Positions 27,944-35,903 of a DNA stretch of 64,000 nt are shown one piece after another (positions within the stretch are counted from its first letter, which is position 1; each line of letters starts with the position of its first letter). Made by a program: the position numbers and the translations under genes. Source of the stretch: Shinella sp. (GTDB lineage Bacteria > Pseudomonadota > Alphaproteobacteria > Rhizobiales > Rhizobiaceae); assembly GCA_003248775.1 (NCBI GenBank), contig QFQX01000018.1, positions 1 through 64,000 on the forward strand, given 5' to 3'. The notes under the pieces are model-generated. The model was not told where the DNA came from. It was given only the letters and a program-made list of their open reading frames with translations, and searched no databases.

Positions 27944-28668
27944 CCGGCAAACTCTATGGCCTCGGCCTTGGTCCCGGCGACCCGGAACTCATCACGCTGA
28001 AGGCCCACCGCATTCTCTCGGGCGTGCCGGTCATCGCCTATCCAGCACCTGATACCGGCCCGAGCTTCGCCCGGCAGATCGCCGCGCCCTATATCGGCGC
28101 GCATCAGCTGGAGGTGCCCGTCATCGTGCCGATGCGGGTCGAGCGCTTCCCGGCGCAGGAGGTCTATGACGGTGCGGCGGAAACGCTGGCGCGTCATCTC
28201 GATGCCGGCTCCGACGTGGCGGTGCTGTGCGAAGGAGACCCCTTCTTCTACGGTTCCTTCATGTATCTGTTCGAACGGCTGGCTGGACGCTACGAGACGG
28301 AGATCGTGCCGGGAGTTTCGTCGATGATGGCGGCGGCGGCGGCACTCGGTCGACCGCTTGCGGCACGAAACGACGTGCTCAGCATCGTGCCGGGGCCGCT
28401 GGACGACGATATCCTGCGGACGCGGATCGAGGCGGCGGGTGCGGTCGCCATCATCAAGGTTGGCCGGCATTTCGCCCGCATCCGCGCGCTGATCGAGGCG
28501 ATGGGGCTGACGTCATGTGCCGGCTATGTCGAACGTGTCAGCCTTGCCGAGCAGCGCGTGCTGCCGCTGGCCGATGTGGCGGAGGACAGCGCCCCCTATT
28601 TCTCGATGATCCTTATCTACAAGGGCGGGGAGGGCTGGAACGCCCGGACCGCCGCTGCAACGGAATGA
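27940..28668 (+). CDS. cobI: Precorrin-2 C20-methyltransferase
   Basis: Methylates precorrin-2 (or its cobalt form, as CbiL) at C-20, using SAM. 242 residues of the tetrapyrrole methylase fold. The N-terminal GLGLGPGDPELITLKAHRIL loop is clear, as are VLCEGDPFFYGSFMYLFERL and the VPGVSSMMAAAA segment. CobI and CbiL differ mainly in whether cobalt is already present, and sequence alone does not settle which substrate is used. It overlaps cobL by four bases and ends five bases before the next gene. Confidence 0.94.
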   Translation: MTGKLYGLGLGPGDPELITLKAHRILSGVPVIAYPAPDTGPSFARQIAAPYIGAHQLEVPVIVPMRVERFPAQEVYDGAAETLARHLDAGSDVAVLCEGDPFFYGSFMYLFERLAGRYETEIVPGVSSMMAAAAALGRPLAARNDVLSIVPGPLDDDILRTRIEAAGAVAIIKVGRHFARIRALIEAMGLTSCAGYVERVSLAEQRVLPLADVAEDSAPYFSMILIYKGGEGWNARTAAATE

Positions 28669-28672
28669 TCCA

Positions 28673-30604
28673 ATGACCCTTGCCCAGAAACCCGTCGTCG
28701 TCATCCTGTCGCAGGCCGGCCATGATATCGGACGCAAGATCGCGCTCGCCATCGGCGGCGAACTGCATGGGGCCGAGGCCCGGACCAGCAATGCCGACGT
28801 CCTGTTCGACGACACGAAGACCCATATCGCGACGCTGTTTGCCACCGGTCGGCCGATTGTCGCCGTGATGGCCTGCGGGGCGCTGGTGCGGATCCTTGCG
28901 CCGCTGCTTTCCGACAAGCATGCCGAGCCGCCGGTCGTGGCCGTCTCGCAGGACGGCGCTTCCGTCGTGCCGCTGCTCGGCGGTCACCATGGCGGCAACG
29001 ATCTGGCGCGGCAGATTGCCGATGGCCTCAACTGCCGCGCGGCGATCACCACGGCGGGCGACCTGAAATTCGGCCTCGCCCTCGATGAACCGCCGGCGGG
29101 CTATATGCTTGCCAATCCGGAAAACGCCAAGGCGGTGATGGCGGAGCTTGTCGCGGGCGCTTCCGCACGGCTTGTTCTTCCTTCTCCCCGCCTGCGGGGA
29201 GAAGGTGCCCGGAGGGCGGATGAGGGGCAGGGTTCTGATTTGCCCCTCATCCCGATCCTCTCCCCGCAGGCGGGGAGAGGGTGTGCGGGAGAGTGGCTTT
29301 CCTCCTCGCGCATTCCCTTCTCCGAAGACGGCAAGGTGACGCTGACGGTTGCCGACGAGCCGAAAACGGCAGGCGCGCTGGAACTGGTCTATCATCCGAA
29401 AACGTTGGTGCTTGGCATGGGCTGCGAGCGGAATGCTTCGACGGAGGAGGCAATCGCGCTCGCCGAACAGGCGCTCAGGGAGAGCGGCCTTGCCCGGCAG
29501 AGCCTTGCGGCAGTGGCTTCGGTCGATCTCAAGGCCGACGAATGCGCGATCCATGCGGTTGCCGCGCATTTCGGCGTGCCGGCACGGTTTTTCAGCGCGG
29601 CAAGGCTGGAGGAAGAGGCGCCGCGGCTGAAGAACCCATCGGACATCGTTTTCGCCGAAGTAGGATGCCACGGTGTCGCCGAGGGTGCGGCGCTGGCAGC
29701 GGCCGGTGCTGACGCCGAACTCGTTCTGGCCAAGATCAAGTCCAAGGGGGCGACCGCCGCTATTGCCCGTTCCACCGGTATCGTGGAAGCAGATGCTGCG
29801 GGACGGGCGCGTGGCACGCTCTATGTGGTCGGCATCGGCCCGGGTGCCGACCAGTGGCGTTCGCCGGAGGTTTCTGCCATGGTCGCGGCCTCCACCGATC
29901 TCGTCGGCTATTCGCTCTATCTCGACCTGCTCGGTCCTCTTGCCTGCGGCAAGACGCGGCATGATTTCGACCTCGGCAAGGAAGAAGCGCGCGTCGTGCA
30001 TGCCATGGAGCTTGCCGGAGAGGGCAGGACGGTGTCGCTGGTCTGCTCCGGCGATGCGGGCATCTATGCCATGGCGACGCTGGTGTTCGAGCTTTTCGAC
30101 AAGGGCGGGATTACGGACGCCGCAAGCCGAATCGACGTGCAGGTTTCGCCCGGGATTTCCGCGCTGCAGGCGGCGGCGGCCCGTATCGGTGCTCCGCTCG
30201 GCCATGATTTCTGCACCATCTCGCTGTCCGACCTGCTGACGCCCTGGGAGCATATCCAACGGCGCGTGAAGGCGGCGGGCGAGGGCGATTTCGTCATCGC
30301 CTTCTACAATCCGGTATCGATGAAGCGCCGCACGCAGCTTGCCTGGGCACGCGACAAGCTTCTGGAATACCGCCCGGCCGACACGCCGGTGATCCTTGCC
30401 ACCAATCTAGGCCGGCCCGGCGAACATGTCCGCACCGTTCCGCTCGGCAAACTCAATGTCGACGACGTCGACATGCTGACCGTCGTGGTGGTGGGGTCGT
30501 CGGAAAGCCGCACGGTAACCATGGGCGACGGCAAGACCTGGGTCTACACGCCGCGCGGCTATTCCGGAAAATCGGATACGGGGATGACACAGAAAACAGC
30601 TTGA
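28673..30604 (+). CDS. cobJ: CbiG-CobJ fusion protein (cobalt-precorrin-5A hydrolase and precorrin-3B C17-methyltransferase)
   Basis: A 643-residue fusion. Residues 1 to about 375 are a complete CbiG: the N-terminal domain GRPIVAVMACGALVRILAPL with LLGGHHGGNDLARQIADGL, then the C-terminal CobE-like domain LVLGMGCERNASTEE. Residues 381-643 are CobJ/CbiH, with LYVVGIGPGADQW, SGDAGIYAMATLVFEL and FYNPVSMKRRTQL. CobJ/CbiH performs ring contraction or C-17 methylation. CbiG opens the lactone formed on contraction and releases acetaldehyde in the cobalt-early route. A family A repeat is translated in frame at about residues 170-204, between the two halves of CbiG. It is rare to have a full CbiG beside CobN. 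Confidence 0.92.
   Translation: MTLAQKPVVVILSQAGHDIGRKIALAIGGELHGAEARTSNADVLFDDTKTHIATLFATGRPIVAVMACGALVRILAPLLSDKHAEPPVVAVSQDGASVVPLLGGHHGGNDLARQIADGLNCRAAITTAGDLKFGLALDEPPAGYMLANPENAKAVMAELVAGASARLVLPSPRLRGEGARRADEGQGSDLPLIPILSPQAGRGCAGEWLSSSRIPFSEDGKVTLTVADEPKTAGALELVYHPKTLVLGMGCERNASTEEAIALAEQALRESGLARQSLAAVASVDLKADECAIHAVAAHFGVPARFFSAARLEEEAPRLKNPSDIVFAEVGCHGVAEGAALAAAGADAELVLAKIKSKGATAAIARSTGIVEADAAGRARGTLYVVGIGPGADQWRSPEVSAMVAASTDLVGYSLYLDLLGPLACGKTRHDFDLGKEEARVVHAMELAGEGRTVSLVCSGDAGIYAMATLVFELFDKGGITDAASRIDVQVSPGISALQAAAARIGAPLGHDFCTISLSDLLTPWEHIQRRVKAAGEGDFVIAFYNPVSMKRRTQLAWARDKLLEYRPADTPVILATNLGRPGEHVRTVPLGKLNVDDVDMLTVVVVGSSESRTVTMGDGKTWVYTPRGYSGKSDTGMTQKTA
29181..29281. repeat. Family A palindromic repeat translated within cbiG-cobJ
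   Basis: A two-armed family A element (CTTCTCCCCGCCTGCGGGGA at 29181 and CTCTCCCCGCAGGCGGGGAG at 29259). In frame it encodes PSPRLRGEGARRADEG, the same 16 residues found in the second cobN insertion, and then PLIPILSPQAGRG. Confidence 0.87.
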
Positions 30605-30609
30605 AGTCT

Positions 30610-30726
30610 GCCCCTCATCCCCCTGCCGGGACCTTCTCCCCGCAAGCGGAGAGACGGAGGCAGAACGGAATCCCGATCGCCCTTCTCCCTGCTTGCGGGG
30701 AGAAGGTGGCGGCAGCCGGATGAGGC
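30610..30726. repeat. Palindromic repeat, family A, two-armed copy before cobM
   Basis: Two arms, one with CTTCTCCCCGC and an imperfect GCGGAGAGA partner, the other CTTCTCCCTGC..GCGGGGAGAAG, ending GGATGAGGC. It fills most of the 170-base gap between cbiG-cobJ and cobM. Confidence 0.8.
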
Positions 30727-30773
30727 ACTAACCCCAACAGCAAGGTCATAGATATTTTGACAGGGATAACAGC

Positions 30774-31556
30774 ATGACCGTCTATTTCATCGGCGCCGGT
30801 CCCGGCGCACCTGATCTTATCACCGTGCGTGGCCTGAGGCTTATCGAGCGATGCCCGGTTTGCCTCTATGCCGGTTCGCTGGTGCCGGAGGAAACCGTCA
30901 AGGCTGCCCCGGAGGGCGCGATCGTCAAGGATACCGCGCCGATGCATCTCGACGAGATCATCGCCGAAATCGAGGCCGCTCATGCGCGCGGCGAGGATGT
31001 GGCGCGGGTACATTCCGGCGATCCGTCGATCTACGGTGCCATCGCCGAACAGATGCGGCGGCTCGATGCGCTCGGCATTCCCTATGATGTCGTGCCGGGC
31101 GTTCCCGCCTTCGCCGCGACCGCCGCACGGCTCAAGACGGAGCTGACCCTGCCCGAAATCGCCCAGACGATCATCATCACGCGCACCGAAATGAAGGCAT
31201 CCTCCATGCCGGAATTCGAAACGCTGGAGATCCTCGGCAAGTCGCGGGCAACGCTTGCCATTCACCTGTCCATCCGCAATCTTGCCCACGTCCGCGATAC
31301 GCTCGTGCCCTATTACGGCGAGGATTGCCCCGTCGTGGTGGCCTATCGCTCGACCTGGCCCGACGAGCTTTTCATCCGCACGACATTGAAGAACATGGCG
31401 GCGGAAGTGCGCAAGGCGAAGATTACCCGCACGGCGCTGATCATGGTCGGCAAGGTGTTCGGCCACGTCGAGTTCCGTGACAGCGACCTTTACAATTCCG
31501 ATTTCAGCCACGTTCTGAGAAGCGTGGGAAAGAAGAAAAAGAAGGCTGCAAAATAA
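30774..31556 (+). CDS. cobM: Precorrin-4 C11-methyltransferase
   Basis: Methylates C-11 of precorrin-4 (or its cobalt form). 260 residues of the tetrapyrrole methylase fold. It begins YFIGAGPGAPDLITVRGLRL and continues with the family markers CLYAGSLVPEETV, VHSGDPSIYGAIAEQM and VVPGVPAFAATAARL. The C-terminal tail is unusually lysine-rich (SVGKKKKKAAK). A purine-rich AGGGAT precedes the start. It is the last gene of the cobH-cobL-cobI-cbiG/cobJ-cobM block. Confidence 0.95.
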   Translation: MTVYFIGAGPGAPDLITVRGLRLIERCPVCLYAGSLVPEETVKAAPEGAIVKDTAPMHLDEIIAEIEAAHARGEDVARVHSGDPSIYGAIAEQMRRLDALGIPYDVVPGVPAFAATAARLKTELTLPEIAQTIIITRTEMKASSMPEFETLEILGKSRATLAIHLSIRNLAHVRDTLVPYYGEDCPVVVAYRSTWPDELFIRTTLKNMAAEVRKAKITRTALIMVGKVFGHVEFRDSDLYNSDFSHVLRSVGKKKKKAAK

Positions 31557-31776
31557 CGGGTGAAGCCGTGCCGACGAAAAGCTGCCGTGGGTGAAAATCT
31601 AGGCGCAGCATCGCTGTCCGAAATTTTCGCTCATGGAGGATCTTTCCGGGCTGACGGCCGAAATCGTGCAATCGGGTATCCGATCCGGTTGGCGCGCCAT
31701 TGGCAAATCTGCGAGCATAGTCTTGTCGATCCGCGTTTCACTCCGGTCGGATTATGCTCTATCTCTTTGTTTCGGT

Positions 31777-31820
31777 GCAATTCCTGACGCAAAACCGCTT
31801 CACACTTTTGCTGGAATTGC
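31777..31820. repeat. Short mosaic palindrome, family C
   Basis: Arms GCAATTCC / GGAATTGC around the core CGCAAAACCGCTTCACACTT. It closely matches the copy at 1389-1432. It lies in the 314-base gap between cobM and the nucleoside hydrolase, where no gene is seen. Confidence 0.78.
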
Positions 31821-31870
31821 TCTAAGACAACGGCTTCGCATTCCTTCCAAAACGCAATTCGGCGGATTTC

Positions 31871-32833
31871 ATGCACAAGGTCATTTTCGATACGGATCCG
31901 GGCGTCGATGACGCCATGGCGCTGCTCTTCCTTCATCACCATCAGGAGATCGATCTTCTTGGTGTGACCACGGTCTTCGGTAACGCGACCATCGAGACGA
32001 CGACGCGCAACGCGCTGTTCCTCAAGCGCGAATGGAAGATCGACGCTCCCGTCGCGCGCGGCGCCGGCGAGACCTTCATCCCGCATCGCGTCAGCCACGA
32101 GCCGCCGACGCTGATCCATGGCGACGACGGGCTTGGCAATATCGGCGTGCCCGAGGTGATCGACCTGCCGCTCGATCCACGGCCGGCCCATCGCTTCATC
32201 GTGGATACCGTCCGGGCCAATCCGGGTGAGGTTACATTCGTCGCCGTTGGGAGAATGACAAACCTTGCCAATGCCTTGAAGGAAGATCCTGAGATCGTTT
32301 CTCTGGTCAGGCAAGTCGTCATCATGGGCGGCGCCTTCGATATCAACGGCAATGTTACGCCGGCCGCCGAGGCGAATATCCATGGCGATCCGGAAGCCGC
32401 CGATATCGTGTTCACCGCCAGCTGGCCGGTGGTCATCGTCGGTCTCGATGTGACGACGAAGACGGTGATGACCCGCCAGCAGCTTGCGGACATCCGCGAC
32501 GCGGCAGGCTCCAGCCGTGCCCGGCTGCTGTTCGATCTCTCGCAGTTCTACATCAAGTTCTACGAGAGCCGGGTGCCCGATGGCATGGTGGTGCATGACA
32601 GCTGCGCCTGCGTTTATGTGGTGGCGCCGGAACTCTTCACGACCCGCTCGGGCGCCGTGCGGGTCGTCTGCGGCGGCATTGCCGATGGCGCGACAATCCA
32701 GAAACCGGATACCCGAGGTTTCGGCCCGAGCGACTGGGACAACCTGCCGAGCCAGAAGGTTTGCGTCGACATCGATCCCGACGCGGTGCTGAAGGTCATT
32801 CACGACACGATCGTCAGCGTGAAGGAAGATTGA
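31871..32833 (+). CDS. Inosine-uridine-preferring nucleoside hydrolase family protein
   Basis: Hydrolyses the N-glycosidic bond of ribonucleosides. 320 residues, normal for the family. The calcium-binding N-terminal signature is FDTDPGVDDAMALL, which supplies the catalytic and metal-binding Asp residues. The second metal-site region is VIMGGAFDINGNVTPAAEANI, and the later DSCACVYVVAPELF carries the third Asp. Which nucleosides are preferred is not clear. It is not a B12 gene, although it lies between cobM and cobK. The ribosome site is weak; the start gives the usual N-terminus. Confidence 0.9.
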   Translation: MHKVIFDTDPGVDDAMALLFLHHHQEIDLLGVTTVFGNATIETTTRNALFLKREWKIDAPVARGAGETFIPHRVSHEPPTLIHGDDGLGNIGVPEVIDLPLDPRPAHRFIVDTVRANPGEVTFVAVGRMTNLANALKEDPEIVSLVRQVVIMGGAFDINGNVTPAAEANIHGDPEAADIVFTASWPVVIVGLDVTTKTVMTRQQLADIRDAAGSSRARLLFDLSQFYIKFYESRVPDGMVVHDSCACVYVVAPELFTTRSGAVRVVCGGIADGATIQKPDTRGFGPSDWDNLPSQKVCVDIDPDAVLKVIHDTIVSVKED

Positions 32834-32885
32834 AGAGGGTGGCTGCCGACTGCTGTCGGTTTCGATAAGGACGACAGCATTTTCT

Positions 32886-32988
32886 CGTCATGCTCGGGCT
32901 TGTCCCGGGCATCTGCAACGGCTGTCTTCTCTCGATGAAGCCATCTGGCTAGCGATGGCAGATCCTCGGGACGAGCCCGAGGATGACG
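32886..32988. repeat. Long palindromic repeat, family D
   Basis: An imperfect inverted repeat: CGTCATGCTCGGGCTTGTCC on the left and GGGACGAGCCCGAGGATGACG-type sequence on the right (the last 20 bases being GGACGAGCCCGAGGATGACG), about 100 bases overall. It lies between two convergent genes and could form a long hairpin. The family is widespread in alphaproteobacteria. Confidence 0.75.
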
Positions 32989-33049
32989 TCGTTCATGCGG
33001 AGTGGCTCGCGAAATCCGCAAGGCGAATACCCGCTACGGTGTAATCCGC

Positions 33050-34978
33050 CTACCTCCTCGGTTGCAGGAACCCGTCGAAGAAGGCGGCGAGTTCGGTGTG
33101 AGCGTTCAGCGGCAGGACATGGGCGACATACTGGTCGGGGCGAACAATGACGAGGGCGCCGCGTTTCCGGTCAATGCCGCGCAGGTCGAAGATATCGGGT
33201 CCGTTCTTCAGGTCGGGGCAGAATGCCTTTTCGTAATCCTTGAGGCCAAGCTTGCCTTTCACTGGCAGCAGCAGGGCCGGCAGCGTTTCCGGCGACAGGT
33301 CGCGATGGTTCTGCTGGAAAATGGCGCGGAGATCGATCAGCGAATCCACGTCGTCGCCCTCGGGCGTATATTTCAGCAGAGGGGACGCGGGCGAGGTCGA
33401 CAGGAAATCGCAGAGCGCGCGGATGGCGGACGACGGGGCTACCGGGTCTTCATCCGGGGCGAAGGCGAAGAGCCTGAAGCGGCCATCGGCTTTCATGGCG
33501 TGGCCGAGATGCATGGGCTTCGCATCGGCGAGCCGGACCACCGGCGCGGAATGGAAACGCATGCCGACCGGATAGCCCGTTGCGAGATGCTGATGGATTG
33601 CCGGGCCGGTGAGCTCGGACGGCGCATAACAGGTGGCGGTTCCGGCCGTGTAACGGCCGTGCTGCACGAAGTATTTTTGCACTTCCACCGGCTCCACGCC
33701 ATCGGGGTTGGTGTCCGATTTCAGCGGAGCGCTCAGCATTTTCGCCCATTCGCGGTCGAAGTCGATGAGGTTCTGCGCAATGGCCTGCCGCTCGGCGGAG
33801 TAGCTGTGCAGCAGTTCCGGGCCTGAGCGTCCCTGAAGGACATAGGCGAGCTTCCAGCCAAGATTGAAAGTGTCCTGCATGGAAACGTTCATGCCCTGTC
33901 CGGCCTTGGGGCTGTGGGTGTGGCAGGCGTCGCCGGCGATGAAGACGCGGGGCAGGCGGGTTCCGACGTCCTGCTCCGGCACGTCATCGAACTTGTCTGT
34001 CAGCCGCTGGCTGATCTCGTAGACGGACCACCACGCGACTTCCTTCACTTCGAGGCTATGGGGCCTCATGATCCGTTGTGCCGCTGCAATGAGCTGGTCC
34101 AGCGTGATGTTGCGGCTCGCGACGCGCTCGTCTGCGGCAAGCTTGTCCAGTTCCACATAGATGCGCACGAGGTAGCCACCTTCGCGCGGGATGATCAGGA
34201 TGCTGCCTTCGTCGGCGGACTGGATCAGCGCCTTCAGCCGGATGTCCGGGAAGTCGGTGACGGCAAGCACGTCCATCACACCCCATGCCTGATTGGCGGA
34301 ATCGCCTTTCAATTCCCGGCCGAGGGATTTGCGCACCGTGGACCTGGCGCCGTCGCAGCCGGCCACATAGCGCGCCCTGACTTGCTCGGTTTCGCCTTCA
34401 TGGCCGGCATCCAGCCGTTCGAGGGTGGCGCTCACCGGATAATCGCCGGCGTCCGGATCGATCGTGAGGTCGACCAGACGACGGGAGTAGTGGGGTTCGA
34501 GCCGGTTCGGCGAATTGCGCATGATGTCGAGATAGAAATCGTGCACGCGCGCCTGATTGAGGATGACATGGGGGAACTCGGAGAGGCCGTCTTCCACGTC
34601 CTGCACGCGGCCATGTCGGACGACGTTGTGACGCGCGGCCGCATCCGGTCTCCAGAAGGCGGTTTCATTGACCCAGTAGGATTCGCGAAGCACACGCTCG
34701 GCAAAACCGAAGGCGTTGAACATTTCCATGGTGCGACAGGCGATGCCATCGGCCTGACCCAGCAGGAGGGGGCCATCTCTCTGGTCCACGATTGCCGTGC
34801 TGATGTCGGGGAATGCCGATAGCTGGGCAGCGAGCGTCAGCGCGGCCGGACCGCAGCCGATGATGAGCACATCGACCTCGGCAGGCAAGGCCTCGGGGTG
34901 CGTCGTCTCCGCAGGAGATTTTGACGGGATCGATACGTCCGGATCGCCGGTTCGGAACCCGTTGAGATGAAACTGCAT
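33050..34978 (-). CDS. FAD-dependent aromatic hydroxylase, 3-hydroxybenzoate 4-monooxygenase-like
   Basis: A 642-residue flavin monooxygenase of the phenol 2-monooxygenase type. The N-terminus MQFHLNGFRTGDPDV matches, as I recall it, that of MobA (3-hydroxybenzoate 4-monooxygenase). FAD-binding motifs are IIGCGPAALTLAAQLS, where the third Gly is Ala, the CDGARSTVRKSLG (DG) motif, and RVFIAGDACHTHSPKAGQGM (GD). The C-terminal 180 residues are a thioredoxin-like domain. It probably hydroxylates 3-hydroxybenzoate to protocatechuate, but related phenols are possible. GGAGGAG precedes the start at 34978. It stands alone, with a palindrome over its likely promoter. Confidence 0.85.
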   Translation of the reverse strand: MQFHLNGFRTGDPDVSIPSKSPAETTHPEALPAEVDVLIIGCGPAALTLAAQLSAFPDISTAIVDQRDGPLLLGQADGIACRTMEMFNAFGFAERVLRESYWVNETAFWRPDAAARHNVVRHGRVQDVEDGLSEFPHVILNQARVHDFYLDIMRNSPNRLEPHYSRRLVDLTIDPDAGDYPVSATLERLDAGHEGETEQVRARYVAGCDGARSTVRKSLGRELKGDSANQAWGVMDVLAVTDFPDIRLKALIQSADEGSILIIPREGGYLVRIYVELDKLAADERVASRNITLDQLIAAAQRIMRPHSLEVKEVAWWSVYEISQRLTDKFDDVPEQDVGTRLPRVFIAGDACHTHSPKAGQGMNVSMQDTFNLGWKLAYVLQGRSGPELLHSYSAERQAIAQNLIDFDREWAKMLSAPLKSDTNPDGVEPVEVQKYFVQHGRYTAGTATCYAPSELTGPAIHQHLATGYPVGMRFHSAPVVRLADAKPMHLGHAMKADGRFRLFAFAPDEDPVAPSSAIRALCDFLSTSPASPLLKYTPEGDDVDSLIDLRAIFQQNHRDLSPETLPALLLPVKGKLGLKDYEKAFCPDLKNGPDIFDLRGIDRKRGALVIVRPDQYVAHVLPLNAHTELAAFFDGFLQPRR

Positions 34979-35090
34979 TGCGATCTGCTCCTCCGCTAGG
35001 TGCTGATGAGAACGGCATTCCGACCAGCATCGCTGTTGCCGGAAAATCCTCATCCTTGATTTTGTGTGACGGTCGTCCTCCTCCGTCGAC

Positions 35091-35126
35091 ATATAAGTAA
35101 GTATACTTATTAAATTGCGATGTCAA
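35091..35126 (-). promoter_or_regulatory. Promoter with overlapping operator-like palindrome upstream of the monooxygenase
   Basis: On the minus strand, TTGACA (35121-35126) is followed after 17 bases by TACTTA, or after 15 by TATACT. The perfect 10-bp palindrome AAGTATACTT (35099-35108) covers the -10 region. This fits a repressor of the MarR type, as often found with aromatic hydroxylases, but no such regulator gene is adjacent. Confidence 0.45.
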
Positions 35127-35230
35127 TGATGTGTATGCTCACTGAACAGATGCAGCGATCAGAGCGATGTGAAGCTTGCAGGCGAACCATGGCTGGTATC
35201 CGGCCAGGCGGCGAGGAATTCCGTGAGCGG

Positions 35231-35902
35231 TCAGCGCCTTATCATCACCACCGGAAGCGACAGTTCACGGGCTGCAAGGATCTTGCCGTAACCGGCATTA
35301 CCGCCGGAGTTTCGGCAGACGAGGTGCGTGATCCGATGCCGTTTCAGCAATTCGGCCTCCGAGCGGGGATCTGCGGAGGGCTTGCCGAGGATCAGTTCGA
35401 AATCCCGGAAACCGAGCGTCTTCTGTGGCGGATCGACCATGCGGATGACGAAGTGGCAATCGTCGCGCGTCTCGAAGGCGGAGAGGTATTGGCGACCGAG
35501 CGCGAGGAAGACGCGGGCACCGCCCGGCAATACCGCCGCCGCCTCTTCCAGAGTGGCCACCTCGCTCCACCGGTCCTTGTCTTCGCGAACCCATGATGGC
35601 CGGTCGAGGCGCTCCAGAGGTATCCCGGCGCTGGCGCAGGCGAGGCGGGCGTTTTCCGAAATCCGGGCCGCAAAGGGATGGGTGGCATCGATCACCCGGT
35701 CGATATGGTTTTCGGTCAGAAATCTCGCCAGCCCTTCGGCACCTCCGAAGCCGCCGATACGGACGGCGCCGGCAATCGGGGCGGGGTTGGCGGTGCGGCC
35801 TGCAAGAGAAGTCAGGACATCCGCCTTCCCCTCGGCGACCAGTCTGGTTGCAAGATCGGCGGCCTCCGTCGTGCCGCCAAGGATCAGGATCTTCTCCGGC
35901 AT
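35231..35902 (-). CDS. cobK: Precorrin-6A reductase
   Basis: Reduces precorrin-6A with NADPH (CbiJ does so with the cobalt form). 223 residues. The N-terminus ILILGGTTEAADLATRL carries the NADPH-binding glycine motif. The middle IDATHPFAARISENA and the C-terminal HLVCRNSGGNAGYGKILAAR are the conserved family blocks. I chose ATG 35902, one base after the cbiD stop on the same strand; in-frame ATG 35926 lies inside cbiD. The pair cbiD-cobK is divergent from cobA. Confidence 0.93.
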   Translation of the reverse strand: MPEKILILGGTTEAADLATRLVAEGKADVLTSLAGRTANPAPIAGAVRIGGFGGAEGLARFLTENHIDRVIDATHPFAARISENARLACASAGIPLERLDRPSWVREDKDRWSEVATLEEAAAVLPGGARVFLALGRQYLSAFETRDDCHFVIRMVDPPQKTLGFRDFELILGKPSADPRSEAELLKRHRITHLVCRNSGGNAGYGKILAARELSLPVVMIRR

Positions 35903-35903
35903 G

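Noticed and set aside
28613..30259. Minus-strand open frame of 548 codons opposite cbiG-cobJ
   Set aside because: Antisense shadow; no motif and lies wholly inside the fusion gene.
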